Part shown: positions 16,433-25,381 of the stretch, one piece after another
How positions within the stretch are numbered: position 1 is the first letter of the stretch
Layout: each line of letters begins with the position of its first letter
From: DASUPK01 sp963815665
GTDB lineage: Bacteria; Actinomycetota; Thermoleophilia; Solirubrobacterales; 70-9
Length of the DNA stretch: 64,000 bases
Assembly (NCBI GenBank): GCA_963815665.1
Contig: CAWFHN010000005.1
Span: 65,370-129,369, forward strand
Direction of reading: 5' to 3'
The notes under the pieces: generated by a model
Databases searched by the model: none
The model's input: the letters and a program-made list of their open reading frames with translations, nothing else
Told to the model about the DNA's origin: nothing
Translations under genes and position numbers: made by a program

Positions 16433-17002
16433 ATGGGGGTCTCGGGCTGGCTGCGCTATCCCGCGGCCCGGTGGCGGGCCAGGAGCGGCAGGACGCCGGA
16501 GCGGCCCTGGATCGTCCCGGCGTCGATCGGCTGGCTGCGGCGGCGGATCCGATCGGACTGGTCGGTGCTCGAGCTCGGCTCGGGGCGCTCGACCGTCTGG
16601 TTCGCGCGGCGGTCCGGATCGGTGCTCAGCCTCGAGGACAACGAGTACTGGTATCCGCGGACGCGAGAGCGGCTGGAGGAGCTCAGGATGGACAACGTCG
16701 ACCTGAGGTTGAGGCGCGTCGAGGAGTTTCCGAAGGAGATTGCGGCGCTTCCGGATGATGCGTTCGACCTTGTGGTCGTCGACTTTCTCGAAGCCCCGAC
16801 GTTGACGCGTGTCGATGCGCTCAAACCGGCGATGAAGAAGGTGCGGCCCGGCGGGTATCTGCTGCTCGACGATTCCGATCGGCCCGGGTACGCCGAGGCG
16901 TACGAGCTCCTCGCCGGCTGGAAGGAGCGGCGCTTCACCGGGATCAAGGACGAGTGGCCGGAGGCCTGCGAGACCGAGATCTTCAGGCGCCCGCGCAAAT
17001 AG
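16433..17002 (+). CDS. Class I SAM-dependent methyltransferase
   Basis: About 189 residues. Motif I is VLELGSGRSTVWFA (SAM-binding Gly-rich loop), motif II is SVLSLEDNEYW with its acidic residue, and DAFDLVVVDFLE and GGYLLLDDSDRPG are motifs IV and V. No targeting signal is seen and the methyl acceptor is unknown. ATG 16433 begins shortly before the fold; GTG codons at 16355 and 16421 are possible longer starts. The gene is directly followed by the hairpin that also ends rnpB. Confidence 0.75.
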   Translation: MGVSGWLRYPAARWRARSGRTPERPWIVPASIGWLRRRIRSDWSVLELGSGRSTVWFARRSGSVLSLEDNEYWYPRTRERLEELRMDNVDLRLRRVEEFPKEIAALPDDAFDLVVVDFLEAPTLTRVDALKPAMKKVRPGGYLLLDDSDRPGYAEAYELLAGWKERRFTGIKDEWPEACETEIFRRPRK

Positions 17003-17027
17003 AAGGGCCCCCTTGCGGGGACCCTTC
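17002..17027. terminator. Bidirectional terminator hairpin (methyltransferase / rnpB)
   Basis: GAAGGGCCCCC-TTGC-GGGGACCCTTC forms a strong stem between the methyltransferase stop and the rnpB 3' end. On the minus strand it lies just beyond the mature RNA end, as expected for the rnpB terminator. It lacks a long U-tract. Confidence 0.75.
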
Positions 17028-17030
17028 CTT

Positions 17031-17360
<330 letters not shown>

Positions 17361-17402
17361 TTCCAGGGTACTCGTCGCGAAGACCAAGCAGCGCAAGGAC
17401 GC

Positions 17403-17458
17403 AGCCCGGCCGGCGAAGCGAGCGCACTCAGAACGTGCGTGAGCGAGACGGCCGGGCG
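17403..17458. terminator. Large GC-rich hairpin between lexA operon and rnpB
   Basis: GCCCGGCCG (17403-17411) pairs with CGGCCGGGC (17450-17458), with GCAC/GTGC pairing near the tip. It lies downstream of the lexA-linked zinc-ribbon ORF and upstream of rnpB on the same strand, so it may end the lexA transcript. No U-tract follows. Confidence 0.45.
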
Positions 17459-17495
17459 AGGACGACGCGATGCGCCGGTCTTCGCGGCGAGGGCG

Positions 17496-17675
17496 TCAGG
17501 CGAGCTGGGACCCACAGGTCTTGCAACCTGAGGTCACCAGCTCTCCGTGACACACCGGGCACTGCGCCCGGCCTCGAGCCGTCAGGGCCTCCCAGGCGCC
17601 GAGGATCGCGTCTTCCAGCGTCACCTCGGACGGCTCGAACAGGCGGGTCTCCACTTCAACCTCAAGGACGGTCAC
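17496..17675 (-). CDS. 59-residue zinc-ribbon microprotein coupled to lexA
   Basis: A GTG at 17675 overlaps the lexA stop (GTGA), and AGGAGG precedes it by about six bases, a strong translation signal. The product is acidic at the start (VTVLEVEVETRLFEPSEV) and ends with a two-knuckle zinc ribbon, CPVC-x8-CKTC. The N-terminal half contains a short helix with DAILGAWEALTARG. No named family is recognised. Its position inside the lexA transcription unit means it should be induced by DNA damage. It may bind nucleic acid, RNA polymerase or LexA, but this is speculation. Confidence 0.72.
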   Translation of the reverse strand: MTVLEVEVETRLFEPSEVTLEDAILGAWEALTARGRAQCPVCHGELVTSGCKTCGSQLA

Positions 17676-18289
17676 GAGACCCTCCTGAAAACTCCGACGA
17701 CGCGCCCCAGCAGGCGTACGTCGCGGGTGCGAATCGGCTTCATGGTCTTGTTCTCCGGCTGTAGCCGGACCTGATCCTTCTCGCGGAAGAAGCGCTTGAC
17801 GGTGGCCTCCTCGCCGACCAGGGCCACCACGATCTCGCCGTCGCGGGCACGTTCCATGGGGTGCACCACGACGAAGTCGCCATCCAGGATGCCGGCATCC
17901 TTCATGCTCTCGCCGCGCACCCGCAGGATGTAGTCGCCGTCCTCGCCGCCGACGATCTCCGGCACCTCGAGGTAGTCCTCGATGTTCTGCTCGGCCAGGA
18001 TCGGCTCGCCGGCCGCGACGTGCCCGACCAGCGGCAGACCAGAGGGGCGGACAGCCTTCTTCGCGCGCTCCACCATCACCTCGAGTGCGCGCGGCTTGGA
18101 TGGGTCGCGCTTGAGCACGCCGAGCGTCTCGAGCTTTGAGAGGTGAGCGTGCACGGTCGAGGAGGAATGCAGCCCCACGGCCTTGCCGATCTCGCGCACC
18201 GTCGGCGGGTATCCGTGGCGGCTCAGGTAGCGGCTGATGAAGTCGAAGATCTCCTTCTGGCGCTTCGTCAGGTCCTTGACGAGGTCCAC
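17672..18289 (-). CDS. lexA: LexA, SOS-response repressor and self-cleaving protease
   Basis: 205 residues. A winged-helix DNA-binding domain (1-65, LTKRQKEIFDFI at the start) precedes the S24 autoprotease domain. The cleavage site is Ala93-Gly94 in HVAAGEP, the nucleophile is Ser128 in RGESMKDAG, and the general base is Lys165 in EATVKRFF. RecA-stimulated cleavage lifts repression of DNA-repair genes. A perfect LexA box lies 51 bp upstream, indicating autoregulation. The last codon region overlaps the following zinc-ribbon ORF. Confidence 0.97.
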   Translation of the reverse strand: MDLVKDLTKRQKEIFDFISRYLSRHGYPPTVREIGKAVGLHSSSTVHAHLSKLETLGVLKRDPSKPRALEVMVERAKKAVRPSGLPLVGHVAAGEPILAEQNIEDYLEVPEIVGGEDGDYILRVRGESMKDAGILDGDFVVVHPMERARDGEIVVALVGEEATVKRFFREKDQVRLQPENKTMKPIRTRDVRLLGRVVGVFRRVS

Positions 18290-18340
18290 TTAGTCCTCCT
18301 CAGTCAGCCGCGGATCGTATGCGGCGCTGCTTGCGATGGG

Positions 18341-18354
18341 CGAACACATGTTCG
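18341..18354. promoter_or_regulatory. SOS box (LexA operator)
   Basis: CGAAC-ACAT-GTTCG is a perfect match to the Gram-positive LexA/DinR consensus CGAACnnnnGTTCG and lies upstream of lexA. Confidence 0.93.
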
Positions 18355-18462
18355 GAGAGTAGCGCGGCCCGCGGACGGTTGCAAGCAGCGTTCTGATCCG
18401 AACGATCTCCCCCGGCCGGTCGCCCGGCGAGCCGCATCGGGCCACTATCATCCGCGACCCTC

Positions 18463-18548
<86 letters not shown>

Positions 18549-18584
18549 TCTCAGAGGCCCACCCAAAGCGGGGCCTGGTTTCGC

Positions 18585-19331
18585 CTACTTCTTCTTCTTC
18601 TTCTTCGCCTTCTTCGCCTTGCACTTCTGAGTTGACGTCGAGCTCAGGCTCGTGCCGTCGGCGAAGGATTCCGTCGCCACGTCGGTCCACTTCTTCTTCT
18701 TGCACCGGGCCATGACGTAGTAGGTCGGCTTGCCCTTCTTCTTGCCGGTCTTGACCTTGCCGATCGCCACCTCGAAGTGCGTGAGCGACGTCCCGGTGGG
18801 CGGAATCGGGGTGGTCAGGGTGTTGGTCTTGGTGTTCAGGGTGCCGATCCCGGTCGTGCTGAACGAATAGGTGCCGTTCGGCAGGAACAGGTCGGTATGG
18901 AAACCGATCGGCGGCACGCCGCCGCCAGTCGGCACGCCGTTGTACGCGGTCACCATCCCAGTGAGGCCGCCGCCATTGACCAGGACGCTGCCCGTGCCGA
19001 TCTTGCTTGCGCCACAGCGGCTCATCGCGGTGGAATCCGGCACGGTGCTGATCCCGATCAGGTCGCACTGGGGCAGGTTGCCCGGCGTGAACTTGATGTC
19101 CTTGCTGAACTGAACGACGCTCGTGGTCGGCGTTGGTGCGAACCCGCCCGTGAACGTCGTATCGAGGGTGCTGGTGATCGCCGCTGGGCCGAACTTCTTG
19201 GCCGATTGCTTGTGCGGCGAGACGGCGGCTCCGTAGGTGAAGCCGGCGACGGCCGCCGAGGCCGTCCCGCTCACCCACAAGGCACCGATGACGCCGAGTG
19301 ACGCCGCGAGCATGTACTTGGACTTACTCAT
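18585..19331 (-). CDS. Secreted protein with lysine-rich C-terminal tail
   Basis: 248 residues. A clear signal peptide (KSKYMLAASLGVIGALWV, then TASAAVAG cleavage) leads into a beta-rich Gly/Thr/Ser domain with no motif I recognise. Two cysteines (PQCDLIG, SRCGASK) could form a disulfide. The last ~60 residues hold basic runs (KTGKKKGK, RCKKKKW) and end KKAKKKKKK. Such tails on exported proteins are seen repeatedly in Solirubrobacterales-type genomes and may bind teichoic or other anionic wall polymers (inference). AAGGAGG precedes the ATG at 19331 with about nine bases between. Confidence 0.72.
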   Translation of the reverse strand: MSKSKYMLAASLGVIGALWVSGTASAAVAGFTYGAAVSPHKQSAKKFGPAAITSTLDTTFTGGFAPTPTTSVVQFSKDIKFTPGNLPQCDLIGISTVPDSTAMSRCGASKIGTGSVLVNGGGLTGMVTAYNGVPTGGGVPPIGFHTDLFLPNGTYSFSTTGIGTLNTKTNTLTTPIPPTGTSLTHFEVAIGKVKTGKKKGKPTYYVMARCKKKKWTDVATESFADGTSLSSTSTQKCKAKKAKKKKKK

Positions 19332-19433
19332 GTCAACTGGCCTCCTTGCCTGCTCCTCACCCTTTTCAACTCGTGGCGCCGAGCCTAATACATGGGGGCG
19401 GTGGATTGCCACCGAGAAGTCTGCGAGCTCCGG

Positions 19434-20387
19434 CTACCCGGTGAGGCGAGTGAGCCAGACGCCGGAGAGGACCGGGATCGCCCCGGCCGAGTCGATGCCC
19501 CGGACAGATCCGTCCAGGCCGATGCCGGTGGCGGGACCCCCGACGGCCTCGAGCAGCGGATCGGAAGCGGCGGCGCGAAGCTCCGAGGGCCCGAGCGGGT
19601 CGGCCACCTGCACCGCGTCATCCTGCAGCAGGCGAAGGCGCTGCGATGGCTGACGGGCGACCACGAAGGTGACTCCGTCCAGCGCGGGCCCGAGCCCCAG
19701 TGGGCTCCCCCACCACCCAGCGAAGCGCGACAGCGTCATGCGGGCGGGGCCCGCCGGCCCCGGCTGGAAGGCGCCGGTCCCGGATCCCCCCGCGTCCGCG
19801 AGAAAGCGTGCCTTCTGCCCGTTCTCCGGATCGAGGGCCCGGGGAGAGACGATCGCGAGCCTCGGCGAGTTGAGTCGCCGAACCAGGTCGGGCAAAGGGC
19901 TGTCGAGCAGGAAGCGGACCTCGTCGGGTCGCGGCGCGTCCACCGCGAAGAGGTGAGGTAGAAGGCTTCGGCCCGCGGGGTCCGACTGCCAGCGCCGGGA
20001 GTTGGCGAGAACGGCCGCGGCGTTGAACGGCGTGCCGTCCTGAAAGCGCACGCCCGACCGGAGAGTGACCGTCCAGGTGGTCCGATCGCGCGACGGGTGC
20101 GCCGCCAGCGCGAGGCCCGCCTGCGGGGCGGCCGCGCCATAGGGCCTCGAGAGCCGCTCGACCAGCGGCTCGTACACCTGGCGGGTGACGGTGAGCGCGG
20201 CGCGGCTCTGGGCGGCCAGGGGGTCGAGGGTCGAGGGCAGCGCCGGGAGGGCGTAGGCGAGCGTGCCTCCCCCGCCGGCGGGCGGCAGCTGGGAGCTGGT
20301 CTGAGCTCCACCGCCCGCCGATCCGCCGCAGCCGGCCAGCCCCGACAGGGCCAGGAGAGCCAGAAGCGCGGCGGCGCGCCGCATCAT
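19434..20387 (-). CDS. Short family-5 solute-binding lipoprotein
   Basis: 317 residues. The signal peptide ends in a lipobox (LSGLAGCGGS), so the mature protein is membrane-anchored. The peptide/nickel-binding family signature is visible: TLAYALPALPSTLDPL, VYEPLVERL, and WTVTLRSGVRFQDGTPF followed by NAAAVL. Standard family members are 500-550 residues with two further subdomains; this one stops after about 300, so it keeps the first lobe only. No permease or ATPase lies beside it. It begins two bases after the secG stop, so the two are co-transcribed. Confidence 0.78.
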   Translation of the reverse strand: MMRRAAALLALLALSGLAGCGGSAGGGAQTSSQLPPAGGGGTLAYALPALPSTLDPLAAQSRAALTVTRQVYEPLVERLSRPYGAAAPQAGLALAAHPSRDRTTWTVTLRSGVRFQDGTPFNAAAVLANSRRWQSDPAGRSLLPHLFAVDAPRPDEVRFLLDSPLPDLVRRLNSPRLAIVSPRALDPENGQKARFLADAGGSGTGAFQPGPAGPARMTLSRFAGWWGSPLGLGPALDGVTFVVARQPSQRLRLLQDDAVQVADPLGPSELRAAASDPLLEAVGGPATGIGLDGSVRGIDSAGAIPVLSGVWLTRLTG

Positions 20388-20389
20388 GC

Positions 20390-20614
20390 CTACAACTTCA
20401 GGATGACGATCGCGTTCAGCGCCCAGAGGACGCCGAAGAAGATGGTCCACCGGGTCAGGTTCCGCTCGACCAGCGAGCCGCCTCCGAAGGCGCTACCGCC
20501 ACCGCCGATGCCGAACGCACCGGAGAGGCCGGCGTCCTTGCCGGAGTGCAGGAGCACCAGGAAGATCAGAATCACCGAGATTGCGACCTCGACCACGCTG
20601 AGCACGGTTGCCAT
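20390..20614 (-). CDS. secG: SecG, preprotein translocase subunit
   Basis: 74 residues with the SecG layout: helix 1 (VVEVAISVILIFLVLLHSG), a Gly-rich cytoplasmic loop (GAFGIGGGGSAFGGG), and helix 2 (WTIFFGVLWALNAIVIL). SecG assists SecYE protein export. The 3' end abuts the solute-binding lipoprotein gene. Confidence 0.93.
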   Translation of the reverse strand: MATVLSVVEVAISVILIFLVLLHSGKDAGLSGAFGIGGGGSAFGGGSLVERNLTRWTIFFGVLWALNAIVILKL

Positions 20615-20664
20615 GGCGCGGAAGTGTAGAGATCAGCTCCCCCGGGGCCGCGACTCGGGAACCG

Positions 20665-20756
20665 GGCAATGAAGGAGCGGGATTCCGCACGTTGGCGAGT
20701 TACGCACCCCCGTAAGTGCATAAGTCGCCAAATGTGCCCCGGACACCTTCATTGCC
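20665..20756. repeat. 92-bp imperfect palindrome upstream of secG
   Basis: GGCAATGAAGG (20665-20675) pairs with CCTTCATTGCC at the far end, GCAC with GTGC, and TTGGCGA with TCGCCAA, followed by a short GC tip. It fills the gap between the ccm-type genes and secG. It may be a terminator for the ccm transcript or a small palindromic element; its sequence is unlike that of the 12.6-kb palindrome except for GATTCCGC. Confidence 0.6.
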
Positions 20757-20772
20757 GCCTTCGATGCAGCGC

Positions 20773-21069
20773 CTACGGCGCACCCCTGCGTGCGCGTAGC
20801 CGGTCGATCCGCTTGAGGATGTCGACCGCCTCGCCGCGCAGCTCCCGATCGAGGCGCTTGAAGTCCTCATCGGAGAGCTTGCCGGATGCATGGTCCGCCT
20901 CGACGTCTCTGATCTGCCGGTACTTGGCTTCCTTGCGGGCCTCCAGGTCAGCCAGCTCCGCGATTGCGGGATCCTCATTGCCGGTTTCGATGGATCGCCC
21001 GCGCAGCGGCGCGGTCACGAACCAGGCGACCAGCACGACGATGGCGGCTGCGAGCAGGAACTCCAGCAT
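20773..21069 (-). CDS. CcmI N-terminal-domain-like membrane protein
   Basis: 98 residues: one N-terminal helix (LEFLLAAAIVVLVAWFV), then a charged coiled-coil segment with DVEADHASGKLSDEDF. The membrane helix followed by a helical hairpin with a GxLSxE/D step is typical of the N-terminal domain of CcmI, which helps deliver apocytochrome c to the heme ligase CcmF. The TPR half of full CcmI is absent. It follows ccmF on the same strand with a 24-bp gap, supporting a role in cytochrome c maturation. Confidence 0.7.
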   Translation of the reverse strand: MLEFLLAAAIVVLVAWFVTAPLRGRSIETGNEDPAIAELADLEARKEAKYRQIRDVEADHASGKLSDEDFKRLDRELRGEAVDILKRIDRLRARRGAP

Positions 21070-21093
21070 GGCGTGAGGCTAGGCCCAGGCGGC

Positions 21094-23289
21094 CTAGGAG
21101 GGCGGCGTGGCGGTCCCCAGCTCCTTGCCCAGTCGAGCTCGGTACGCGGCCTCCAGCCGGCGGCGGGACTCGAGGGCGGGCCAGCCCGCCATCACCGCTC
21201 CGGCCACCGCGATCAGCGCGCCGATCCAGATCCAGCCCACCAGCGGGTTCACGATCACACGGAAGTTGGCCGGCGGCGGGGCCTGCGCGTAGTGCTGGGC
21301 GAGCGCGAGGATGGCGAGTCCCTGGGCATCCGGGGGCAGGTTCGCGAGCTGGCGATTGCCGCGGATGATCGCCGGGTTGAGCGAGGAGAGGTCGGGCTGG
21401 AAGGCGGTCCAGAGGTCCCCCCCGGCCCCGGTCTTGAGACCCACCTCGCTGGTCGACTCGCCCATGAAGTAGCGACCGATCGCCCCGGCGGTCGGGTCCT
21501 GGGTCGGGTAGTAGTTGCGCGCCGGGTTGAGCGTCGCGAAGCGCTTGCCGTCACGGGTGACGTCCAGCCGCGCCGCGAACGCGATTCGCTCGTTCTGCGG
21601 GTCCGCCGTCAGCTTCCGGTAGGCGATCGTGTAGTCGCCGACCTTGGCGGACTGGCCGACCTGCAGGCGCAGGTCGCGGTTTGTCTGGAAGCTCGAGGAG
21701 GCTGCGATCCCGATCAGGGTGAGCGCGATCCCGGCGTGGACGATGTAGCCGCCGTAGCGGCGGCGGTTGCGCCCGACGGCGTTCGCGAGCGCGCGTGGGT
21801 ACGCCTCGCCCGTCAGCGCATGGCGGGTGGATCCGGCTCGCCAGAACTCGCCGAGCAGGGCGGCGAACGTGAATGCGGCGAAGCCGAAGACGAACAGCGC
21901 CCAGAGGTGGCTCCCCGCGTCGCTCACCGCCAGCAGCACCGCGATCGTCACCGCCGTCGCGATGCCGGGCCAGACCAGCAGCCGGCGGGCCGCTCCGCCG
22001 CTCAGACGCCCCCAGGCGAAGAGCGGCCCGATCCCGGTGAAGAGGACCAGCAGCACCCCGATCGGCGTCACGTAGCGGTCGAACCAGGGCGCCGCCAGCG
22101 AGTGGCGATCGCCGGTGAAGAACTCCGAGACCAGCGGGAAGAAGGTCCCCCAGAAGATCACCAGCACCAGCCCCACAAGCAGCAGGTTGTTGACGAAGAA
22201 GATCGATTCGCGCGAGAGCAGCGATTCGATCCTGCGCTCCGGCCTCAGCTGGTCGAGGCGCGTGACGATCAGCAGCGTGGCGCCGATCGCCGTCACCGCG
22301 ATCAGCGTCAGCAACGGCCCGCCGACCGTGGATGCGCCGAAGGCGTGGATCGACTGCAAGACCCCCGAGCGCACCAGGAACGTACCCAGCAGGCAAAGGC
22401 AGAAGGTCGCCGAGATCAGGCTGACGTTCCAGACCTTCAGCATCCCGCGCTTCTCCTGCACCATCACCGAGTGCAGGAAGGCGGTGCCCATCAGCCAGGG
22501 CATCAGGGCCGCGTTCTCCACCGGATCCCAGCCCCAGTAGCCGCCCCAGCCGAGCTCCTCGTAGGACCAGCGGGAGCCGAGCAGCAGCCCGATGCCGAGA
22601 AAGGTCCAGGCGATCAGCGCGAAGTTGCGGGTGGTCCTGATCCAGCTCGCGTCGAGCTTGCGGACGATCAGCGCCCCGACGCAGAAGGCGAACGGGATCG
22701 ACCAGAGCACGTAGCCCGAGTAGAGCATCGGGGGGTGCACCGCCATGTAGGGATTGCGCAGCAGCGGCGTCAGGCCTACGCCCTCCGCCGGGGCCGGATC
22801 GAGGTGCCCGAACGGCTGAGCCTTGACGATCATCAGCCCGATGAAGAACGACCCGAGCCCGGCCAGGACCGCAGTCGCCCAGGGCACGATCTCGCGATGA
22901 CGGCGGCGGGTCATGTAGAGCACACCGCTCGACGCCAGCGACAGCACCCAGGCCCAGAGCAGCAGCGAGCCCTCCTGGCTCGACCACATCGCGGTCAGCT
23001 TGTAGAAGGTCGGCGTGGTCGTCGAGGAGTGATCGGCGACCAGCGCGAAGTGGAAGTCGTCTCGGAGGAAGGCGATCTCGAGGATGACGACCGCGGTGGT
23101 GAGCAGCCCGGCCACGGCGTAGACGGCGCGGCGGGACGAATCGACCCAGCGGCGATCCCCCGTCCTTCCGCCGTAAACGCCGGCGCCCGCCGCGTAGAGC
23201 GCGCAGAGCAGGGCCGCGGCCAGCAATGCGGAGCCGAAGATCGTCAGCTGGACTGCCCCGGCGTCGTGGTGGTGAACTTGGACGGGCAC
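21094..23289 (-). CDS. ccmF: CcmF, cytochrome c heme lyase subunit
   Basis: 731 residues with many membrane helices. The heme-handling WWD motif reads WGGYWGWDPVENAAL (about residue 235), and periplasmic histidines such as AVHPPMLYSGY flank it, as in CcmF. It attaches heme delivered by CcmE to apocytochrome c. GTG 23289 is the only sensible start and lies inside the 3' end of ccmE (46-bp overlap). CcmA-D are not in this window. Confidence 0.94.
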   Translation of the reverse strand: MPVQVHHHDAGAVQLTIFGSALLAAALLCALYAAGAGVYGGRTGDRRWVDSSRRAVYAVAGLLTTAVVILEIAFLRDDFHFALVADHSSTTTPTFYKLTAMWSSQEGSLLLWAWVLSLASSGVLYMTRRRHREIVPWATAVLAGLGSFFIGLMIVKAQPFGHLDPAPAEGVGLTPLLRNPYMAVHPPMLYSGYVLWSIPFAFCVGALIVRKLDASWIRTTRNFALIAWTFLGIGLLLGSRWSYEELGWGGYWGWDPVENAALMPWLMGTAFLHSVMVQEKRGMLKVWNVSLISATFCLCLLGTFLVRSGVLQSIHAFGASTVGGPLLTLIAVTAIGATLLIVTRLDQLRPERRIESLLSRESIFFVNNLLLVGLVLVIFWGTFFPLVSEFFTGDRHSLAAPWFDRYVTPIGVLLVLFTGIGPLFAWGRLSGGAARRLLVWPGIATAVTIAVLLAVSDAGSHLWALFVFGFAAFTFAALLGEFWRAGSTRHALTGEAYPRALANAVGRNRRRYGGYIVHAGIALTLIGIAASSSFQTNRDLRLQVGQSAKVGDYTIAYRKLTADPQNERIAFAARLDVTRDGKRFATLNPARNYYPTQDPTAGAIGRYFMGESTSEVGLKTGAGGDLWTAFQPDLSSLNPAIIRGNRQLANLPPDAQGLAILALAQHYAQAPPPANFRVIVNPLVGWIWIGALIAVAGAVMAGWPALESRRRLEAAYRARLGKELGTATPPS

Positions 23290-23651
23290 TTCGTGATCAG
23301 GCTGTCGCGCTGCCCGACGAAGGTGCCGTCCTGGAGCTTGCCGGTGACGATCACCTCGCGTCCGTCCCGGAACGGATCGGGAACCGTCCCCGTATAGGCG
23401 ACCGGGATCGGGTGCGACCCGTCGCGGTCGGAGATGCGGAAGTCGAGCTGGTCGCCGGAGTGGTGGATCGAGCCGGGGACGACGTCGCCCGTCAGCTCAT
23501 AGGTCCCATTGGGGCTGGCCTGGAGGAGCTGAGACGGCTCCTTCGCCTCGGTCGAGGCGGAGAACGACGTGTAGACGAGGCCCGCGGCCAGGAGGACGGC
23601 GGCCGACAGGGCAACGATGAGGCGAATCTTGCGCTTGCGAGATGGGTCCAC
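23244..23651 (-). CDS. ccmE: CcmE heme chaperone, Cys-type
   Basis: 135 residues: an N-terminal membrane anchor (about 9-28) and an OB-fold periplasmic domain. In Escherichia coli CcmE binds heme covalently through His in HxxxY. Here the equivalent site is KCPSKF, with Cys122 and Phe126, so it belongs to the cysteine-type CcmE known from archaea and some bacteria, but with Phe in place of the conserved Tyr. It is the first gene of the ccmE-ccmF-ccmI-like run. Confidence 0.9.
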   Translation of the reverse strand: MDPSRKRKIRLIVALSAAVLLAAGLVYTSFSASTEAKEPSQLLQASPNGTYELTGDVVPGSIHHSGDQLDFRISDRDGSHPIPVAYTGTVPDPFRDGREVIVTGKLQDGTFVGQRDSLITKCPSKFTTTTPGQSS

Positions 23652-23694
23652 GGGCGGCTACGGATTATCGCAACCGTTACCTAAAGGCTTGGCC

Positions 23695-25359
23695 TCACGG
23701 CTCGGCGGACTCGGTTTCGACTGTGGCCGGGGAGCCGTTCGCCGTCGCCGCCGACTCGTCTTCGGGCTCGGGATCCGCCGCGGTATGCACTCGGTTTCGG
23801 CCGGCGCGCTTGGCTGAATAGAGGGCGCGATCGGCCTTGCGAAGCAGATCCTCGCGGCCGACAGCATCGTCGGGGAATGAGGCGACGCCGAAGCTCGCGG
23901 TGATGCCCTGTTGCAGGTCCGGGATGCGAAGGTCCGAGATCGCGGACCGCAGCTTCTCGGCAACGAGCCGGCCGCTATTGGTGTCGTCACCCGGTAACAG
24001 CACCATGAACTCCTCGCCACCGTCGCGGGCCGCGAAGTCGTTCTCGCGGATGGTGTGCCCGACGGCCGAGCCGATCGCCGCAAGGACCTCGTCGCCCTTC
24101 GGGTGTCCGAAGGTGTCGTTGACTCGCTTGAAGTGGTCGAGATCGAAGAGCACGAGTGCCAGAGGCTTCGAGGTGCGAGCCGAGTTGGCGACCATGTGCT
24201 TGAAGGTGTCGTCGGCCGAGCGCTTGTTGGGTAGGCCGGTGAGCTTGTCGCTCGACGCTCGGCGCTCGGCGATCGCGAGGTTGCGCAGGTGGGCGACGAC
24301 CGGTGCCGCCTCGCCGACGCTCTCGGAGACGGTCCGCTCCGTGGAATCATCGAACCGCCTCTGGCCACGAATCAAGACCGAGCCGATGACCTCGCCACCC
24401 ACGATGGCCGGGACGCAGAGCGAGCGGCCGCCGATCTTTCCGCAGATGTCGCACCGCAGCAGATCGTCCGCTCCCGTGCCGCCGGTGGACGCCTTCGCGG
24501 TCCTGACGGCGAGGCAATCGTCGGGCTTGGCTCCCTCAACCGCCTTGCCCAGGGGGCTGTCCTCATCGAGGGTTGTCGTCGGCTCGAGCCGGTCGGCGCT
24601 GTTGTTGCGATTGAAGACCGAGACCTCAGAGCCGGGCACCGAGCGCTCGAGATGGGCCTGCACCAGGCTGTACGCCTCCGGCTCGGTGCGAGCCGCCTGC
24701 AGGCCCTCGCCGAAGCGCCGGATCCGGCGACGGCGGCGGTCGGCGCGTCGCGCGGCGAGCCCAAGGGCGATGATCACGAGACCCAGGACACCGATCGCGC
24801 CGAGAGAAACCAGGCTGGTCTCCCTCTGGGTGCTGCGGCGCTCCTCGTCGATCACGGACGAGACGTGAGCATTCGAGGCGATCACTTGGTCGAAGGCTCG
24901 GATTCTGCGCTGCTGATCGGCGATCGATCCCTGATGGCCGGTTGCCTGACGCTGGTGCACGGCCTTCGCGTCGAGCGTCTGCTGGACTTTGACCAACTTC
25001 GCCAGCTGATTCACCGCTGCCTGCTCGTTGCCGCTGCTCGCAATGTCCTTCAGGCGGGTCACGGCCCGCTCGACTTGGAGCTGCGCCCCCTCGTACTGCC
25101 CCAGCGTCCGCGGATCACCACTGACGACGAATGCCTCGGTGCCTTCCACCAGCCTGTGCATCGCGTCCTGTACGGACTGGTTGGCAGTGTTCTCGTTGAA
25201 CGACTCGTCGCCGGTTCGGCGCTGGGTCCGATCTGTCAACACGATCGCCGCGGCGATCGCCACGACGAGCCCGCAGAGCAGCCAAAGATTCGAGGCACGA
25301 AACCTCACATTTTTGGTATCGACGGCCCCAGCCGTGCGTATTACCGTAGAAACCCGCAT
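23695..25359 (-). CDS. Membrane diguanylate cyclase (CHASE3-like, GAF, GGDEF)
   Basis: About 554 residues. Helix 1 (about 24-44) and helix 2 (about 185-205) enclose an extracytoplasmic helical domain with repeated Q/A-rich coils resembling CHASE3. A GAF-like domain follows with an unusual Cys set (DDCLAV, CDIC, SLCVP). The GGDEF domain carries the active motif RDGGEEF and the product-inhibition I-site REND five residues before it, so it should make c-di-GMP and be feedback-inhibited. The C-terminal tail is acidic. ATG 25359 is favoured; in-frame upstream codons are not conserved-looking. Confidence 0.88.
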   Translation of the reverse strand: MRVSTVIRTAGAVDTKNVRFRASNLWLLCGLVVAIAAAIVLTDRTQRRTGDESFNENTANQSVQDAMHRLVEGTEAFVVSGDPRTLGQYEGAQLQVERAVTRLKDIASSGNEQAAVNQLAKLVKVQQTLDAKAVHQRQATGHQGSIADQQRRIRAFDQVIASNAHVSSVIDEERRSTQRETSLVSLGAIGVLGLVIIALGLAARRADRRRRRIRRFGEGLQAARTEPEAYSLVQAHLERSVPGSEVSVFNRNNSADRLEPTTTLDEDSPLGKAVEGAKPDDCLAVRTAKASTGGTGADDLLRCDICGKIGGRSLCVPAIVGGEVIGSVLIRGQRRFDDSTERTVSESVGEAAPVVAHLRNLAIAERRASSDKLTGLPNKRSADDTFKHMVANSARTSKPLALVLFDLDHFKRVNDTFGHPKGDEVLAAIGSAVGHTIRENDFAARDGGEEFMVLLPGDDTNSGRLVAEKLRSAISDLRIPDLQQGITASFGVASFPDDAVGREDLLRKADRALYSAKRAGRNRVHTAADPEPEDESAATANGSPATVETESAEP

Positions 25360-25381
25360 CCCACCGCGACAATCAGGCGAA

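Noticed and set aside
20890..23397. 835-residue open frame on the plus strand
   Set aside because: Antisense to ccmF/ccmE; Arg/Gly/Asp-rich low-complexity translation with no domain, a GC-rich shadow frame.
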